A stretch of DNA of 64,000 nucleotides, taken from Euglena gracilis. Its lineage: Eukaryota; Euglenida; Euglenophyceae; Euglenales. Positions 52,579-63,299 of the stretch are shown here, one piece after another. Within the stretch, counting starts at the first letter, position 1. Every line of letters starts with the position of its first letter. Both the position numbers and the translations under genes were made by a program. The stretch lies in contig CP154956.1 of NCBI GenBank assembly GCA_039621445.1, forward strand, positions 17,613,562 through 17,677,561, written 5' to 3'. The notes under the pieces are model-generated. The model was given only the letters and a program-made list of their open reading frames with translations, was not told where the DNA came from and ran no database searches.

Positions 52579-53905
52579 GTGAAATGATCTCTTACCTCAT
52601 TATTCTAGTTCATGATGTCTTGTGAAGAACTTGCATTTTCAATATTTGACGATGTTCCATCTTGATTCTGGCATTGTTAGCATCATTGGAGTGTTGCCAA
52701 CGTTCTAACATCATTGTTCATTAGACGTGCACCCCTCAAGGAAGGCTATCCACAACCTTGCATGAAACCAAGGATTCCACGCAAAAATTCATGTCAAAAA
52801 AATGCATCCCCAAGGGGGTGTTCCCTCCGCGCACCCCCTTGTCCACCCCGTGTCCTCCCCCTGCGTCCCAAATTTTGGCCGGGCACATTTTTTCGTCAAC
52901 CCAGGAAAAAATACCCACAAATTTGAGTGACGTCAAAGAAAACGTGTGGGGGTATTTGGGGCCACGGTCCCCCCCCCCCCGCATCCCCCCCCCGCATCCC
53001 GAACCACCCCCAAAATTCCAAATGTTGACTTGATTATCCAATGGATTCTAATTCATGCATTCTATCAAGGACTGTGTCCTAACGTCCCAGGCACCGGGTT
53101 CACGTATGGGACACAGTTGAAACCGTGTTTCGGGGGCTCTGGGTTCACGCCCGAACCAGCGTCTACGGACGCACAGTCTTTTATTACTGTTACAGGTTTT
53201 TTTTAAATGTACGCCGGCCAGGTTGGTAGGGCCCAGACAAAACAAGCAAAGTCGACCGACACCAACAGATTCAGCAGTGCTGGGCCGCTGGCTTCGCTCG
53301 CATGGCCCGGCGCCCCTGCTGAATCTGTCAGTGTCGGTCAATTTTTGTACAAAAACCAAGTGGTCTCCTCAGCCGACATTTTTGCCCTTCACTTTGAGTG
53401 CAACTAGAGACTTACAATGTGTGCGAGGACCTTCATCACCCAGCATACCAGCATAGTTCGGACTCAGCAATGCCTCACCCAGCACAGTTCCACTTGGATT
53501 TGCTGGGTTTAGGACATAACCACGCAAATGGGTTGTATGTTTTTGTTTAAAAAGAGAATTTCGGGGGTAACCCCCCCCCCCCTATTTGGCTAATGGCCGG
53601 GCTCCTTCGGACCCCCAATTACCACCTCCCCCCCCCTAATTGACCAAACGCCCTGGGGAAAATTTTTTCGACCCCCCCCTAATTGACTGCCCGGGGGGAT
53701 TCTGTGCTGAAGCACCCCCCAATTGACGGTACCCCCCCCCTAATTGATGCCCCCCCCCCCTAATTGACCAAAAGGGGGGTCCCGTGGAGAGGTCCCACGG
53801 TCAATTAGGGGGGGGGGAGGTGGTAGCCAATTAGGGGGGGGGACAATTAGGGGGGGGTTACCCCGGCCAATGGCCAATAAGCCTGACCCCCCCCCTAATT
53901 GGCTA
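52579..53905. other. Repeat-rich spacer, no gene seen
   Basis: Contains an inverted repeat at ~53250-53345 (CCGACACCAACAGATTCAGC and its near complement), related to 42655-42690. A degenerate hairpin-element end is near 53080-53170. About ten CCCCCCCTAATTGAC-type units on both strands lie at 53565-53900. Confidence 0.55.
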
Positions 53906-54066
53906 CTGTAAGTGTCTGATAATTTTCCCCGGTCGATAATTTTCCCCCCCCCTGATTTTGGCCCAAAATCTGGAAATGGAAAACCGTCTGATAATTTTCC
54001 CCCCCCTCAAAAAATTCCCGAGGCCTGCAAAGCATGAGAAGGTGAAGGATCGCCGCTGACGCCCTC

Positions 54067-54438
54067 TCACTTGCGACGAGGACGCAAGTTGTTGAGCTGA
54101 GCAAAGAGCTCGGCTGCCAGTTGAGCATCGAGGGCATCGGTGCGTTCAGCAGGAGCCTCATGCTCCTGCTCATTGTCTAGACCGTCATCAATGTCAATCT
54201 CGTCCCCTGGTGGGTCAGAGATCAACACTGCAGTAGAGGAGGCAGTGTCCGGATCGGTCAGTGCTACCCTCTGCTTCCCGCCTGGACGAACTTCTTGTCT
54301 TGCCTGCTGTGTGTGTTGATCTTGAGCAGCCATGAGGGTGTTCAGCAGACGGTCTGGAGGTGCATCATCTTGATACACCCAATCGTCCATGCTGCCGTCC
54401 AGAGGGACTCCCAACCCAGCTTTACGCCAGGCTTTCAC
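54067..54438 (-). pseudogene. C-terminal fragment of the same transposase
   Basis: In a different frame, directly after the N-terminal part: KAWRKAGLGVPLDGS and a Gln/Glu/Asp-rich tail ending in NLRPRRK. AWRKAG followed by an acidic tail is like the end of Tigger-type proteins. The junction with the N-terminal part falls at ACTGCAG|GTGAAAG, so about 250-300 residues of DDE domain are absent. Confidence 0.5.
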
Positions 54439-55153
54439 CTGCAGTATGAGAAAGTTCTTTTGGGATTTTCTTCTGCATGGAGGTCACCGATTTCAACCGC
54501 AAACCCCAGCGGTGGCGAAATCTTCTCACCCATTCATCGTTTACAAGAAATCGCTCTGCCACAGGAAGGGCTTGCAACACCTCAGATGCATGTAGCCGAA
54601 GCATGTATGTAGTTACTTTCAGCCCTGAGTGTTGGAACGTTGGGGGGGGGGGGGGGGGGAAACTAGGAAAACCTTGTAGGCGGCGCGACACAACCCACTG
54701 ATGGATGGTGCCCTCTGTTCTCATGAACGGACTCACACGGCCAGAACCCCCACTAAGAGTATCTCGCTTCAAACTTGAAAAGTAGGCGAACGCCTCATTG
54801 CGCTGCCGCTCAACCTTGTCCACGGCACTCTCCCCGGCTGGTCCGGGTGTGCTACCCTTGGACAGCCATTTGCACAGGTGCTGTGCGGAAAGCTGCTCCT
54901 CCCCACTTGTCCTCTGCCACTCTTGCACAAATGCGCCTTGGCTCAACTGCTTTCGCAGCAGGATCTGCCCACTGTTGTCCGTGATGTGCACTCGGTTTCG
55001 ATAATCTTGCAACACAAGTGCAACAAAACCTGCATCGTGCAGGCTATATTTGCCCTTGTTGCGTTGCTCGATATGACGCTTGCCAGGTGCTGTCCCACGG
55101 GACTTCCCACGGGCCATTAGTGATTCCTTCACGGGCATGAGAAAATCTGTCAA
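54422..55153 (-). pseudogene. N-terminal part of a pogo/Tigger-like transposase
   Basis: 243 codons. The last ~60 residues (RFLVNDEWVRRFRHRWGLRLKS ends in a Trp-x-x-x-Phe and RWGL pattern, shown here only in part) resemble the CENP-B/Tc5-type helix-turn-helix that precedes the DDE domain in Tigger-like transposases. The first 100 residues are basic and contain HITDNSGQ. The frame stops where the DDE domain should begin. Confidence 0.6.
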
Positions 55154-55415
55154 ATGAAAAACCGGTCGATAATTTTTCCCCCCCCTGGTTTTGGGCTCCG
55201 TGGGGGGGGGGGAAATTATCAGACACTTATAGTAATGGACCGTCCAACGGGACCCCCAATTAGCTAATTAGGGGGGGGGGGCCAAATAGGGGGGGGGTGA
55301 GGGTACACCCGTGACCCCCCTCCGTGACCCACCCTTTGCGGCCAAATTTTGCCGCAAAATTTTTTGGACGGTGCCTAATTTGATGAAAATTTCCAGCAGA
55401 TTCCAAATTTTGAGG

Positions 55416-56155
55416 CAGAAAATTTTCGATTTTGGGATTGGTGATTCCTAATTTGGTGTCAAAATTGCCACCGAAAATGTGGTGTTCCCCCCCCGTGACC
55501 CCCCCCCCCCCGTGACCCGAACCACCCCCTTCAATTGCTCAGCTCCACGAGTGGAGAAAATCCATTGCCAGCTTCAAACGCCGTCTCCTAATCATGCCTC
55601 TGCCCTTTGGTGTGCAAGAAGCTCCTCTTCATCAAGTAGGCAATCTTCATCTCCGCCTTCCTCTGCACGTGATGGGCAACATACCTGGCGTGAAAGGTCA
55701 CCAATGAGTGTGATCTTCATTTCCGGAAGAAAACAAATGGCTTCCGAGAACCAATGGGGGGGTTAACCAATTGTGTGTAGAAAAAATAATGATTTTTGAG
55801 ACCCCGCCCCCCACGCACTGGAAATCGACCCGTACTGACCCTCCGAGGGTCAATAAACCGGCCCCGAGCGGATTTCCGGTGGTCGTCCTTGCGGTGGTCG
55901 GCCCGGCCTGGTCGGCCCGACCAGGGAGGTCGGCCCGACCTTATCGACCTGTGGTGGTCGGCCCGACCTGGTCGGCCCGACCACCATTTTTTTTGCACTA
56001 CCCCCCCCCCTTTCTGGAGATTTACCCCCCCCCCTAAATGACCCTATTTATGTTGCTTCAGGACCCCGCAAAGGGTCATCTAGGGGGGGGGTCATTTAGG
56101 GGGGGGATACTTTTCCCGCTTGAAAAATTGCTCTGCTCTATGACCCCCCCCTAAC
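55416..56155 (+). repeat. Direct repeat D1 (740 bp)
   Basis: Nearly identical to D2 (58416-59170). The only clear difference found is one extra 15-bp palindromic unit in D2. It contains GTGACCCCCC runs, a GTCGGCCCGAC palindrome array (55890-55985) and G/C runs. The 95-codon frame at 55479 is not convincing. Confidence 0.92.
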
Positions 56156-58415
56156 GGCTCATTGCGGGAAATTGGTGATGGACTTTTTGGTGGTCGGTAC
56201 CGACTAGTCGGTAGCGACTAGTCGGTACCGACCGTTGGTGATGGCCTACCGACCATTGGTGGTCGGGCCGACTAGTCGGCCCGACCACCAATTTTAAGTC
56301 CACCCCCCCCCTCCAAAAAAGTTTTTAAGCCCCCCCCCCTCCAAAAAAAATTCATTGAAATATGAAGGAAAATGACTCGAAACCCACCCAAATGCCTTCA
56401 GAAACCCCCATTCGGGGGTCCATTTGCCAAAAAAATTGGGTAATACCATTCCCCCCCCCCGAGCTATTCCCGTCCCCGGGAGCCTTTACGGCCCAATGGG
56501 AACAGTACGGGGGGGGGAACAGCTCGGGGGGGGGACCTAGGTCCCCCCCCCGAGCTATTCCCATACCCGACCCTTGGGCAACCCAAAAGGGGTCATTTTT
56601 GACAACTTTTTTGGATGTTCGCAAAAAATGGTCAATTTTGAGCACATTTGCCAAAAAGTGATTTTTGAAAACTGCCCAAAAACGTCGATTTTTGAGCACT
56701 TTTTTGGGAAGTTCTTTGTAAAAAGTGCTATGACTATGAGCTATTCCCGTACCCCCAATGGGAATAGCTCGGGGGGGGGAATAGCTCGGGGGGGGGGGAT
56801 GGTATGTTCTTTTTGCGCCAGTTCTGTGAAACTTGTCTTTGTCCAGGAGTCCAGTTGGACGGGTGGGGGGCCGGGGGGGGGGGGCGAACCCCCCCCCCCC
56901 GGAGGAGGCCGTAGTAGGAGGGCCAAATCGTGCTCCCGAAGGAACCCCGATATGCGAACTACGCGCACCGTAAACAAAACAGTCCTAAGGCGCCTTCGGC
57001 GTCCTTGGTCGTCTGCGGGGGGGGGGGGGCTGCCGCCCCCCCCGCACCCCCCCCCCGCCCTCCAATAACAAAATCCCCTCCGGGGGGTAACCGACCCAGG
57101 GCCAGGCGCGCATGTAATGCCACGCGCACCGTAAACAAAACAGTCCTAAGGCGCCTTCGGCGCCCTTGGTCGTCTAGCGGGGGGGGGGGGCGCCCCGCCC
57201 CGCACCCCCCCCCCCCCCCCCCCCCCGCCCTCCAATAACCTCCGGGGGTAAACAAAAGGGCCAGGCGCGCATGTAATGCCACGCGCACCGTAAACAAAAC
57301 AGTCCTAAGGCGCCTTCGGCGCCCTTGGTCGTCTAGCGGGGGGGGGCTGCCGCCCCCCCCCGCACCCCCCCCCCCGCCCTCCAATAACAAAATCCCCTCC
57401 GGGGGAGAGGGCCAGGCGCGCATGTAATGCCACGCGCACCGTAAACAAAACAGTCCTAAGGCGCCTTCGGCGCCCTTGGTCGTCTAGCGGGGGGGGCGCC
57501 CCCCCCCCCCCCCCCCCCCCCCGCCCTCCAATCACCAACTCCTTACTGGGGGGTAACCGACCCAGGGCCAGGCGCGCATGTAATGCCACGCGCACCGTAA
57601 ACAAAACAGTCCTAAGGCGCCTTCGCCGCCCTTGGTGGTCTACCGGCGGGGGGGCTGCCCCCCCCCCCCCCCCGCGCCCCCCCCCGCCCTCCAATAACAA
57701 AATCCCCACCGTAACAAAAAGGCCAGGCGCGCATGTAATGCCACGCGCACCGTAAACAAAAGAGTCCTAGGCGCCTTCGGCGCCCTTGGTCGTCTAGCGG
57801 GGGGGGGGCTGCCGCCCCCCCCCCCCCCCCCCCCCGCCCTCCAATAACAAAATCCCTCCGGGGGGTAACCGACCCAGGGCCAGGCGCGCATGTAATGCCA
57901 CGCGCACCGTAAACAAAACATCCCTAAGGCGCCTTCAGCGCCCTTGGTCGTCTAGGGGGGGGGGGGCTGCCCCCCCCCCCCCCCGCACCCCCCCGCCCTC
58001 CAATAACAAAATCCCCTTGTGTGTGCAAGGCAAGGAAGGCCGAATCGTGCTCCTTATCTCCTGGACAAAGACAACTTTCACAGAACTGGCGCAAAAAGAA
58101 GATATTACCCAAAATTTTTTGCAGATGGACCCCCGAATGGGGGTTTCTGAAGGCATTTGGGTGGGTTTCGAGTCATTTTCCTTCATATTTGAATGAATTT
58201 TCTTTGGAGGGGGGGGGGCTTAAAAACTTTTTTAGAGGGGGGGGGTGGACTTAAAATTGGTGGTCGCTAGCGACTAGTCGCTAGCGACTAGTCGCTAGCG
58301 ACCCTATCACCAATGGTCGGTACCGACTAGTCGCTAGAAAATGGTCGGTAGCGACCATGGTCGGTACCGACTAGTCGGTACCGACCACCAAAAAGTCCAT
58401 CACCAATTTCTCGCT
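56156..58415. mobile_element. Foldback element Y2 between D1 and D2
   Basis: Inverted ends of ~300 bp begin GGCTCATTGCGGGAAATTGG at the left. The right end lacks the outermost ~7 bp. Subterminal sequence (CCCACCCAAATGCCTTC, GTCCACCCC) matches Y1, so Y1 and Y2 are related. No target duplication: D1 and D2 abut the ends directly. The interior is a minisatellite array and a 43040-43210-type repeat. No ORF. Confidence 0.75.
56930..58030. repeat. Tandem ~150-bp G/C-hairpin minisatellite, about seven units
   Basis: Units contain GCGCACCGTAAACAAAACAG, CCTAAGGCGCCTTCGGCG, CTTGGTCGTCTAG, a G-run/CTGCCG/C-run hairpin, CCTCCAATAACAAAATCCCC and GGCCAGGCGCGCATGTAATG. G and C runs vary in length between units. 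Pro/Gly frames across it are artefacts. Confidence 0.88.
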
Positions 58416-59170
58416 CAGAAAATTTTCGATTTTGGGATTGGTGATTCCTAATTTGGTGTCAAAATTGCCACCGAAAATGTGGTGTTCCCCCCCCGTGACC
58501 CCCCCCCCCCGTGACCCGAACCACCCCCTTCAATTGCTCAGCTCCACGAGTGGAGAAAATCCATTGCCAGCTTCAAACGCCGTCTCCTAATCATGCCTCT
58601 GCCCTTTGGTGTGCAAGAAGCTCCTCTTCATCAAGTAGGCAATCTTCATCTCCGCCTTCCTCTGCACGTGATGGGCAACATACCTGGCGTGAAAGGTCAC
58701 CAATGAGTGTGATCTTCATTTCCGGAAGAAAACAAATGGCTTCCGAGAACCAATGGGGGGGTTAACCAATTGTGTGTAGAAAAAATAATGATTTTTGAGA
58801 CCCCGCCCCCCACGCACTGGAAATCGACCCGTACTGACCCTCCGAGGGTCAATAAACCGGCCCCGAGCGGATTTCCGGTGGTCGTCCTTGCGGTGGTCGG
58901 CCCGGCCTGGTCGGCCCGACCAGGGAGGTCGGCCCGACCATGGTCGGCCCGACCTTATCGACCTGTGGTGGTCGGCCCGACCTGGTCGGCCCGACCACCA
59001 TTTTTTTTGCACTACCCCCCCCCCCTTTCTGGAGATTTACCCCCCCCCTAAATGACCCTATTTATGTTGCTTCAGGACCCCGCAAAGGGTCATCTAGGGG
59101 GGGGGGTCATTTAGGGGGGGGATACTTTTCCCGCTTGAAAAATTGCTCTGCTCTATGACCCCCCCCTAAC
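58416..59170 (+). repeat. Direct repeat D2 (755 bp)
   Basis: Copy of D1, 3,000 bp downstream. It has one additional ATGGTCGGCCCGACC unit in the palindrome array, which accounts for the 15-bp length difference. Confidence 0.92.
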
Positions 59171-59634
59171 CCCCCCCCAAAATAAGACCCCCCCCAAAAA
59201 TAAGACCCCCCCCAAAAATAAGACCCCCCCTGGGCCGATCGAGCAAAAATCCAAAAATAAGACCCCCCCCATAAATAAGACCCCCCCGGACGGCGCGAAG
59301 CGCCGGGGACGGTGAAAATTTTCCCTGAGAAATTGCCAAAAACCCAAATTTCACACACAAAAATGATGAAATTTCAAAAAATTTCAGATCCTTGAAGTGC
59401 AAAAAACATGCTAAATGTCAACTTACACAAATTTACACATGGCGCGAAGCGCCGAAGGAAAATTTTTAGTGTTTTTGGGAACCTGAAAAATGATGTTTTT
59501 TCGGGCCCGGGTCGGTCAAGAAAAAATCCAAAAATAAGACCCCCCTTGGTGGTTTCCAGCAACGGACCCAAAAATAAGACCCGGGTCTTATTTTTGGGGG
59601 GGGTCATCTAGGGGGGGGGTCATTTAGGGGGGGG
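59171..59634. other. AAATAAGACCCCCCC repeats, no gene seen
   Basis: Five to six AAAATAAGACCCCCC units at 59171-59290 and two more near 59530-59580, partly answered by an inverted GGTCTTATTTTTGGGGG at 59582. Between them is AT-richer DNA with GGCGCGAAGCGCC palindromes. Confidence 0.6.
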
Positions 59635-61420
59635 GGGGTGGTAAGCCCCCCCCTGAAAAAAACTTTTGTCCAAATCACCCCAACACCAGTCAAAACCCAC
59701 TTAAATGGCTCCAGAACCCCCCCAATACGGGGTGAATATGCAAAAACTTGGGGGGGAAATGCCCATTTTGGGCCACTTTTGGTAAAAGAACACCTCTCCC
59801 CATCAGATTTTCAATATAATTGCAAACTTTTGCACAAAAAGGACTTAGCACTCAAGTATGTTGCCAACATAGAGGGGATTTTGTTATTTGAGGGGGGGGT
59901 GCGGGGGGGGGGGGGGGGGGGGGCGCAAGGCGGTAGACTGGGGGGGGGGGTAGTGGGTAGTCGGCCGACTAGTCGGCCGACTACCCAATTGGTCCACCGA
60001 CTAGGCCTAGTCGGTAGCTAGTCGGCGAGACAGGGGGGGGGGGTAGTGGGTAGTCGGCCAACTAGTCGGCCGACTACCCACTCTAATGTACTAACGGGTC
60101 AAAACCGCCGACTTTTAAGCCCCCCCCCATGAACAAAATCCAATGGAAACTAGTCGGTGGCTAGTCGGCGGTCATAAAAATGGTCTGTGGCGGGCCCAAA
60201 TCAACCGGAAATGGTCCGGATGGGTCCAAATAAGTGTTTTACGCCTAAATAAACACCCCCAGATGGAAATCTTTGGTCAGTGGGGGGTCGGTGGGCCCTT
60301 GATGGGGGTCCGGAGGGGTAAAAAACCAATGATGAAACAGGGATTACATTAAAATCCTTTAGAAATGCAATCTGCAATCTGCGTTCTGCATCACGAGAGG
60401 CAGAAAACTCCCCCCTCCACCCCAATCCGAGACTCAAATGACAAAATCCCTTCTGTGTTGGCAACATACTCGGGGGCTAAGTCGTTTTTGTGGCTCACTT
60501 TGGCATAGCCGGGGGGCGGTCCTCCCCCCCCCCCCTGACCCCCCCCCCTCAAATAACAAAATACCTTCTGTGTTGGCAACATACTTGGGGGCTAAGTCGT
60601 TTTTGTGGCTCACTTTGGCATAGGCGGGGGGGGGGGCTCCGCCCCCCCCGCACCCCCCCCCTCAAATAACAAAATCCCTTCTGTGTTGGCAACATACTCG
60701 GGGGCTAAGTCGTTTTTGTGGCTCACTTTGGCATAGGCGGGGGGGGCTCCGCCCCCCCGCACCCCCCCCTCAAATAACAAAATCCCTTCTGTGTTGGCAA
60801 CATATTCGGGGGCTAAGTTGTTTTTGTGGCTCACTTTGGCATAGGCGGGGGGGGCTCCGCCCCCCCCGCACCCCCCCCCTCAAATAACAAAATCCCTTCT
60901 GTGTTGGCAACATACTCGGGGGCTAAGTCGTTTTTGTGGCTTACTTTGGCATAGGCGGGGGGGGCTCCGCCCCCCCCCCCCGCACCCCCCCCCCTCAAAT
61001 AACAAAATCCCTTCTATGTTGGCAATAGACTTGGAGGGATAAGACCCTTTTTTTGTGCAAATTTTGACTTATATTGAAAATTCAATGGGGAGAGGTGTAC
61101 TTTTGTCAAAAGTGGCCCAAAATGGACATTTTCCCCCAATTTTTTTGCATATTCACCCCCGATTGGGGGGTTCTGGAGCCATTTGGGTGGGTTTTGACTG
61201 GTGTTGAGGTGATTTAGACAAAAAAATTTTCCCAGGGGGGGGGCTTAAAAGTCGGCGGTTTTGACCCGTTAGTACATTAGAGTGGGTAGTCGGCCGACTA
61301 GTCGGCCGACTACCCAATTGGTCCGCCGACTAGTCGGCCGACCAATTAGTCGGCCGACTACCCAATTGGTCGGCCGACTACCCACTACCCCCCCCCCCCA
61401 GTCTACCGTTTGGCACTGGG
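59635..61420. mobile_element. Foldback region Y3 with inverted ends and nested repeats
   Basis: 59640-59890 is inverted at 61000-61245 (TTTGTCCAAATCACC..., GGCTCCAGAACCCCCC, GGGGATTTTGTTATTTGAGG). 59930-60120 is also inverted at 61240-61420 (AGTCGGCCGACT arrays, GGTAGACTGGGG, TAGTACATTAGAG-type segments). Between them are six ~117-bp units (60430-61020) containing CTCAAATAACAAAATCCC, TTCTGTGTTGGCAACATAC and a G-run/CTCCG/C-run hairpin. No coding sequence is recognised. The order of insertions cannot be resolved. Confidence 0.6.
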
Positions 61421-62160
61421 GCGGAGCCCCCCCCCGCCTATGCCAAAGTGAGCCACAAAAACAACTTAGCCCCCGAGTATGTTGCCAACTCAGAAGGGAT
61501 TTTGTTATTTGAGGTTCAGATGGGGGTGGAGGGAGGAAAAACCCCCAGTGATTTCCTTTCATTCCCCACCACATATATATGAAAATTTCGATGTTTTGCC
61601 TCCCCAAATGGCCTAAAAATGGCCAGAACGGGCTGTAGGGCTGTATTTGGGGCCAGGCGCGCAAACCACCTGAACAGGCGTCCCAGGCACCGGCTTCACG
61701 CCCAAACCGGCGTCCTGGACACAGGTTCCAAGCGAAAGGACTTGAGGAGAGCTTTCGATTGATATGCCATTGGTAACCTGAACTCTGAAATTTGACAAAA
61801 TTAATATATCAAATTTTGGAATGCACAATCGCTGAAAATCAGAGCTCTGTGCATTTTGCCTGAATTCTGTGGCCACCTGTCAAAAGCCCTTGAGAAGCTC
61901 TGAAAATCGACGATCGCATGTTCCGACCCTGTTTGCAAATTCCAAATTCCAACGTTTCCTTGATCCAAAGCTCTTCTCAAAGGCTTTCGGCAGATGGCGT
62001 TAGATTTCAGCTACGCTGCATGGTATTATATTTCCGAAATTCCCTAAAATTGGCCAAAGGGAATTCATTTCATAAAAAGCCCCAATTTCTGGCAGAAGAC
62101 ACCCCAAAAACTGCTCAGGTGTGACTACCGCGTGTTCTCATGCTCAAATGACTGGACCTC
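61421..62160. other. Spacer with relics of hairpin and CTCTT repeats
   Basis: Includes a minisatellite unit (61425-61515), a degenerate hairpin-element motif (CACCGGCTTCACGCCCAAAC near 61690), and diverged copies of the 51880-52330 repeat (61740-62080). No gene. Confidence 0.5.
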
Positions 62161-62758
62161 AATATCAAAAAGGGGTGGGGAACGCTGGTTCCATCCGGAA
62201 CCCGGCCCCCTATCCCAACCAGTGCCCACTTTTTGGCAGGGTTGGGGACCGCCTTTGACCCTCAACATTTTTACCAAAAAGCCGAAGGCCAGGGGTGGTC
62301 AGGAAACCGCAAAGGGTAGTTTGGGCCCTTTGCGGGATTTTCAAAAAACTTTGGGCACCAAAATTTGTGTCATTGAAAATTTGGACGAGTGGTTTGCACC
62401 TTCGCAAAGTTTACGGTGGATGTGGAGTATCTCTTTGATACTCCATAGGGAAAAGCGGACGCTTTGTCCCAGTGGCAAGAACTTTGTGCCGAGTCGGGGG
62501 TGGCTTTGCGGTGTTGGGCGCCGACCACACTGAAAACCTGTCAGCAATTGTCCCCCTCATTCCTCACAACATATGGTTATTTCCTGTTCTGGGCTTGCAT
62601 TGGTTCAGGCTGAAATACCTTTTTATTTCGCACACCGGGTTTTGGACGGAACCGGCGTCCCTAACCCCTTTCTCACAGACGGAACCGGCGTTCCCAAAAC
62701 CCGTGGGGGGGGACGCTGGTTCTGTCGTGAACCCGGCATCCGAAACGCCGGTTTAAAG
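62161..62758 (+). mobile_element. Hairpin-ended element X3 with a protein remnant
   Basis: The left end AAAAAGGGGTGGGGAACGCT and the right end (62632-62758; ACGCTGGTTC-TGTCGT-GAACCCGGC and CGGTTTAAAG) resemble X1. Between them, 62320-62530 encodes a damaged homologue of the X4 protein: DFQKTL and NLDEWF in one frame, then GVALRCW and PTTLKT in the next, with an in-frame stop (TAG near 62447). Confidence 0.65.
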
Positions 62759-62960
62759 TTGAAATCAACTCACGCAAAGAAAAACCATATGGCTGATGAT
62801 CGAGGCTTGCTCCATTTCAATTTCCCTTTTGTGGGTAATTGTTTCTAAGCCCTGGGCTATACAGCAGGAGAGTGCAAAAAAGTGAAAGATAGTTTTTGAA
62901 CCGTCCATTTCAGAATCCAAAATTTTCCTGACGAGAACATTATTTCCTACCCTCTCTCAG

Positions 62961-63212
62961 TCAGCAAGGAGCATTCAAATAAAACATGGACATCGCACTC
63001 TTGCCAAACACATCCTCTCCTCCTGAATCAAGGTCTTCCTCTTCGTCGTCCACATCTGCCAGATCTTCCACATCGTCCACATCGTCCACATCTTCTTTGT
63101 CCGGCCCATCGGTGTTGAAGGATGGGTGGTGGTTGGTTGGGCTTCCATTTCTCTCCAGCCCCCCCCCCCACTGCCCCCATGTTGTGGGTGGGCAACTGTC
63201 ACCAATGGGCAA
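62961..63212 (-). other. Possible acidic exon, unrecognised
   Basis: An 83-codon minus-strand frame with a strongly acidic centre (EDVDDVDDVEDLADVDDEEE) and stop at 62961. Codons repeat GTGGAC/GATGTG, so it may simply be a GACGTG-type microsatellite. No neighbouring exon or paired intron end was found. Confidence 0.25.
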
Positions 63213-63299
63213 GCCACAAGCTACCTGTTGGCAAATCCCTTCTGGGGGCTTGCTTTTTTTTCACACCATTGATTTAGGTAGCCAATTCTGGCCGACCCC

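Larger units (their letters stand above)
53906..55232. mobile_element. Internally deleted pogo/Tigger-like transposon
   Basis: Terminal inverted repeats CTGTAAGTGTCTGATAATTT and CTATAAGTGTCTGATAATTT, flanked on both sides by TA, as expected for the Tc1/mariner/pogo group. It encodes the N- and C-terminal parts of a transposase on the minus strand with the catalytic centre missing. Subterminal GTCGATAATTTTTCCCCCC repeats lie inside both ends. Confidence 0.78.

Noticed and set aside
55479-55766. 95-codon frame conserved in D1 and D2
   Set aside because: The duplicates are too recent for conservation to mean anything; it begins in a GTGACCCCC run.
57003-57921. Gly-rich minus-strand proteins with repeated RRRLRTVLFTVRVALHA
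   Set aside because: Produced by the tandem minisatellite; the repeated motif is the repeat unit and frames change with G-run length.
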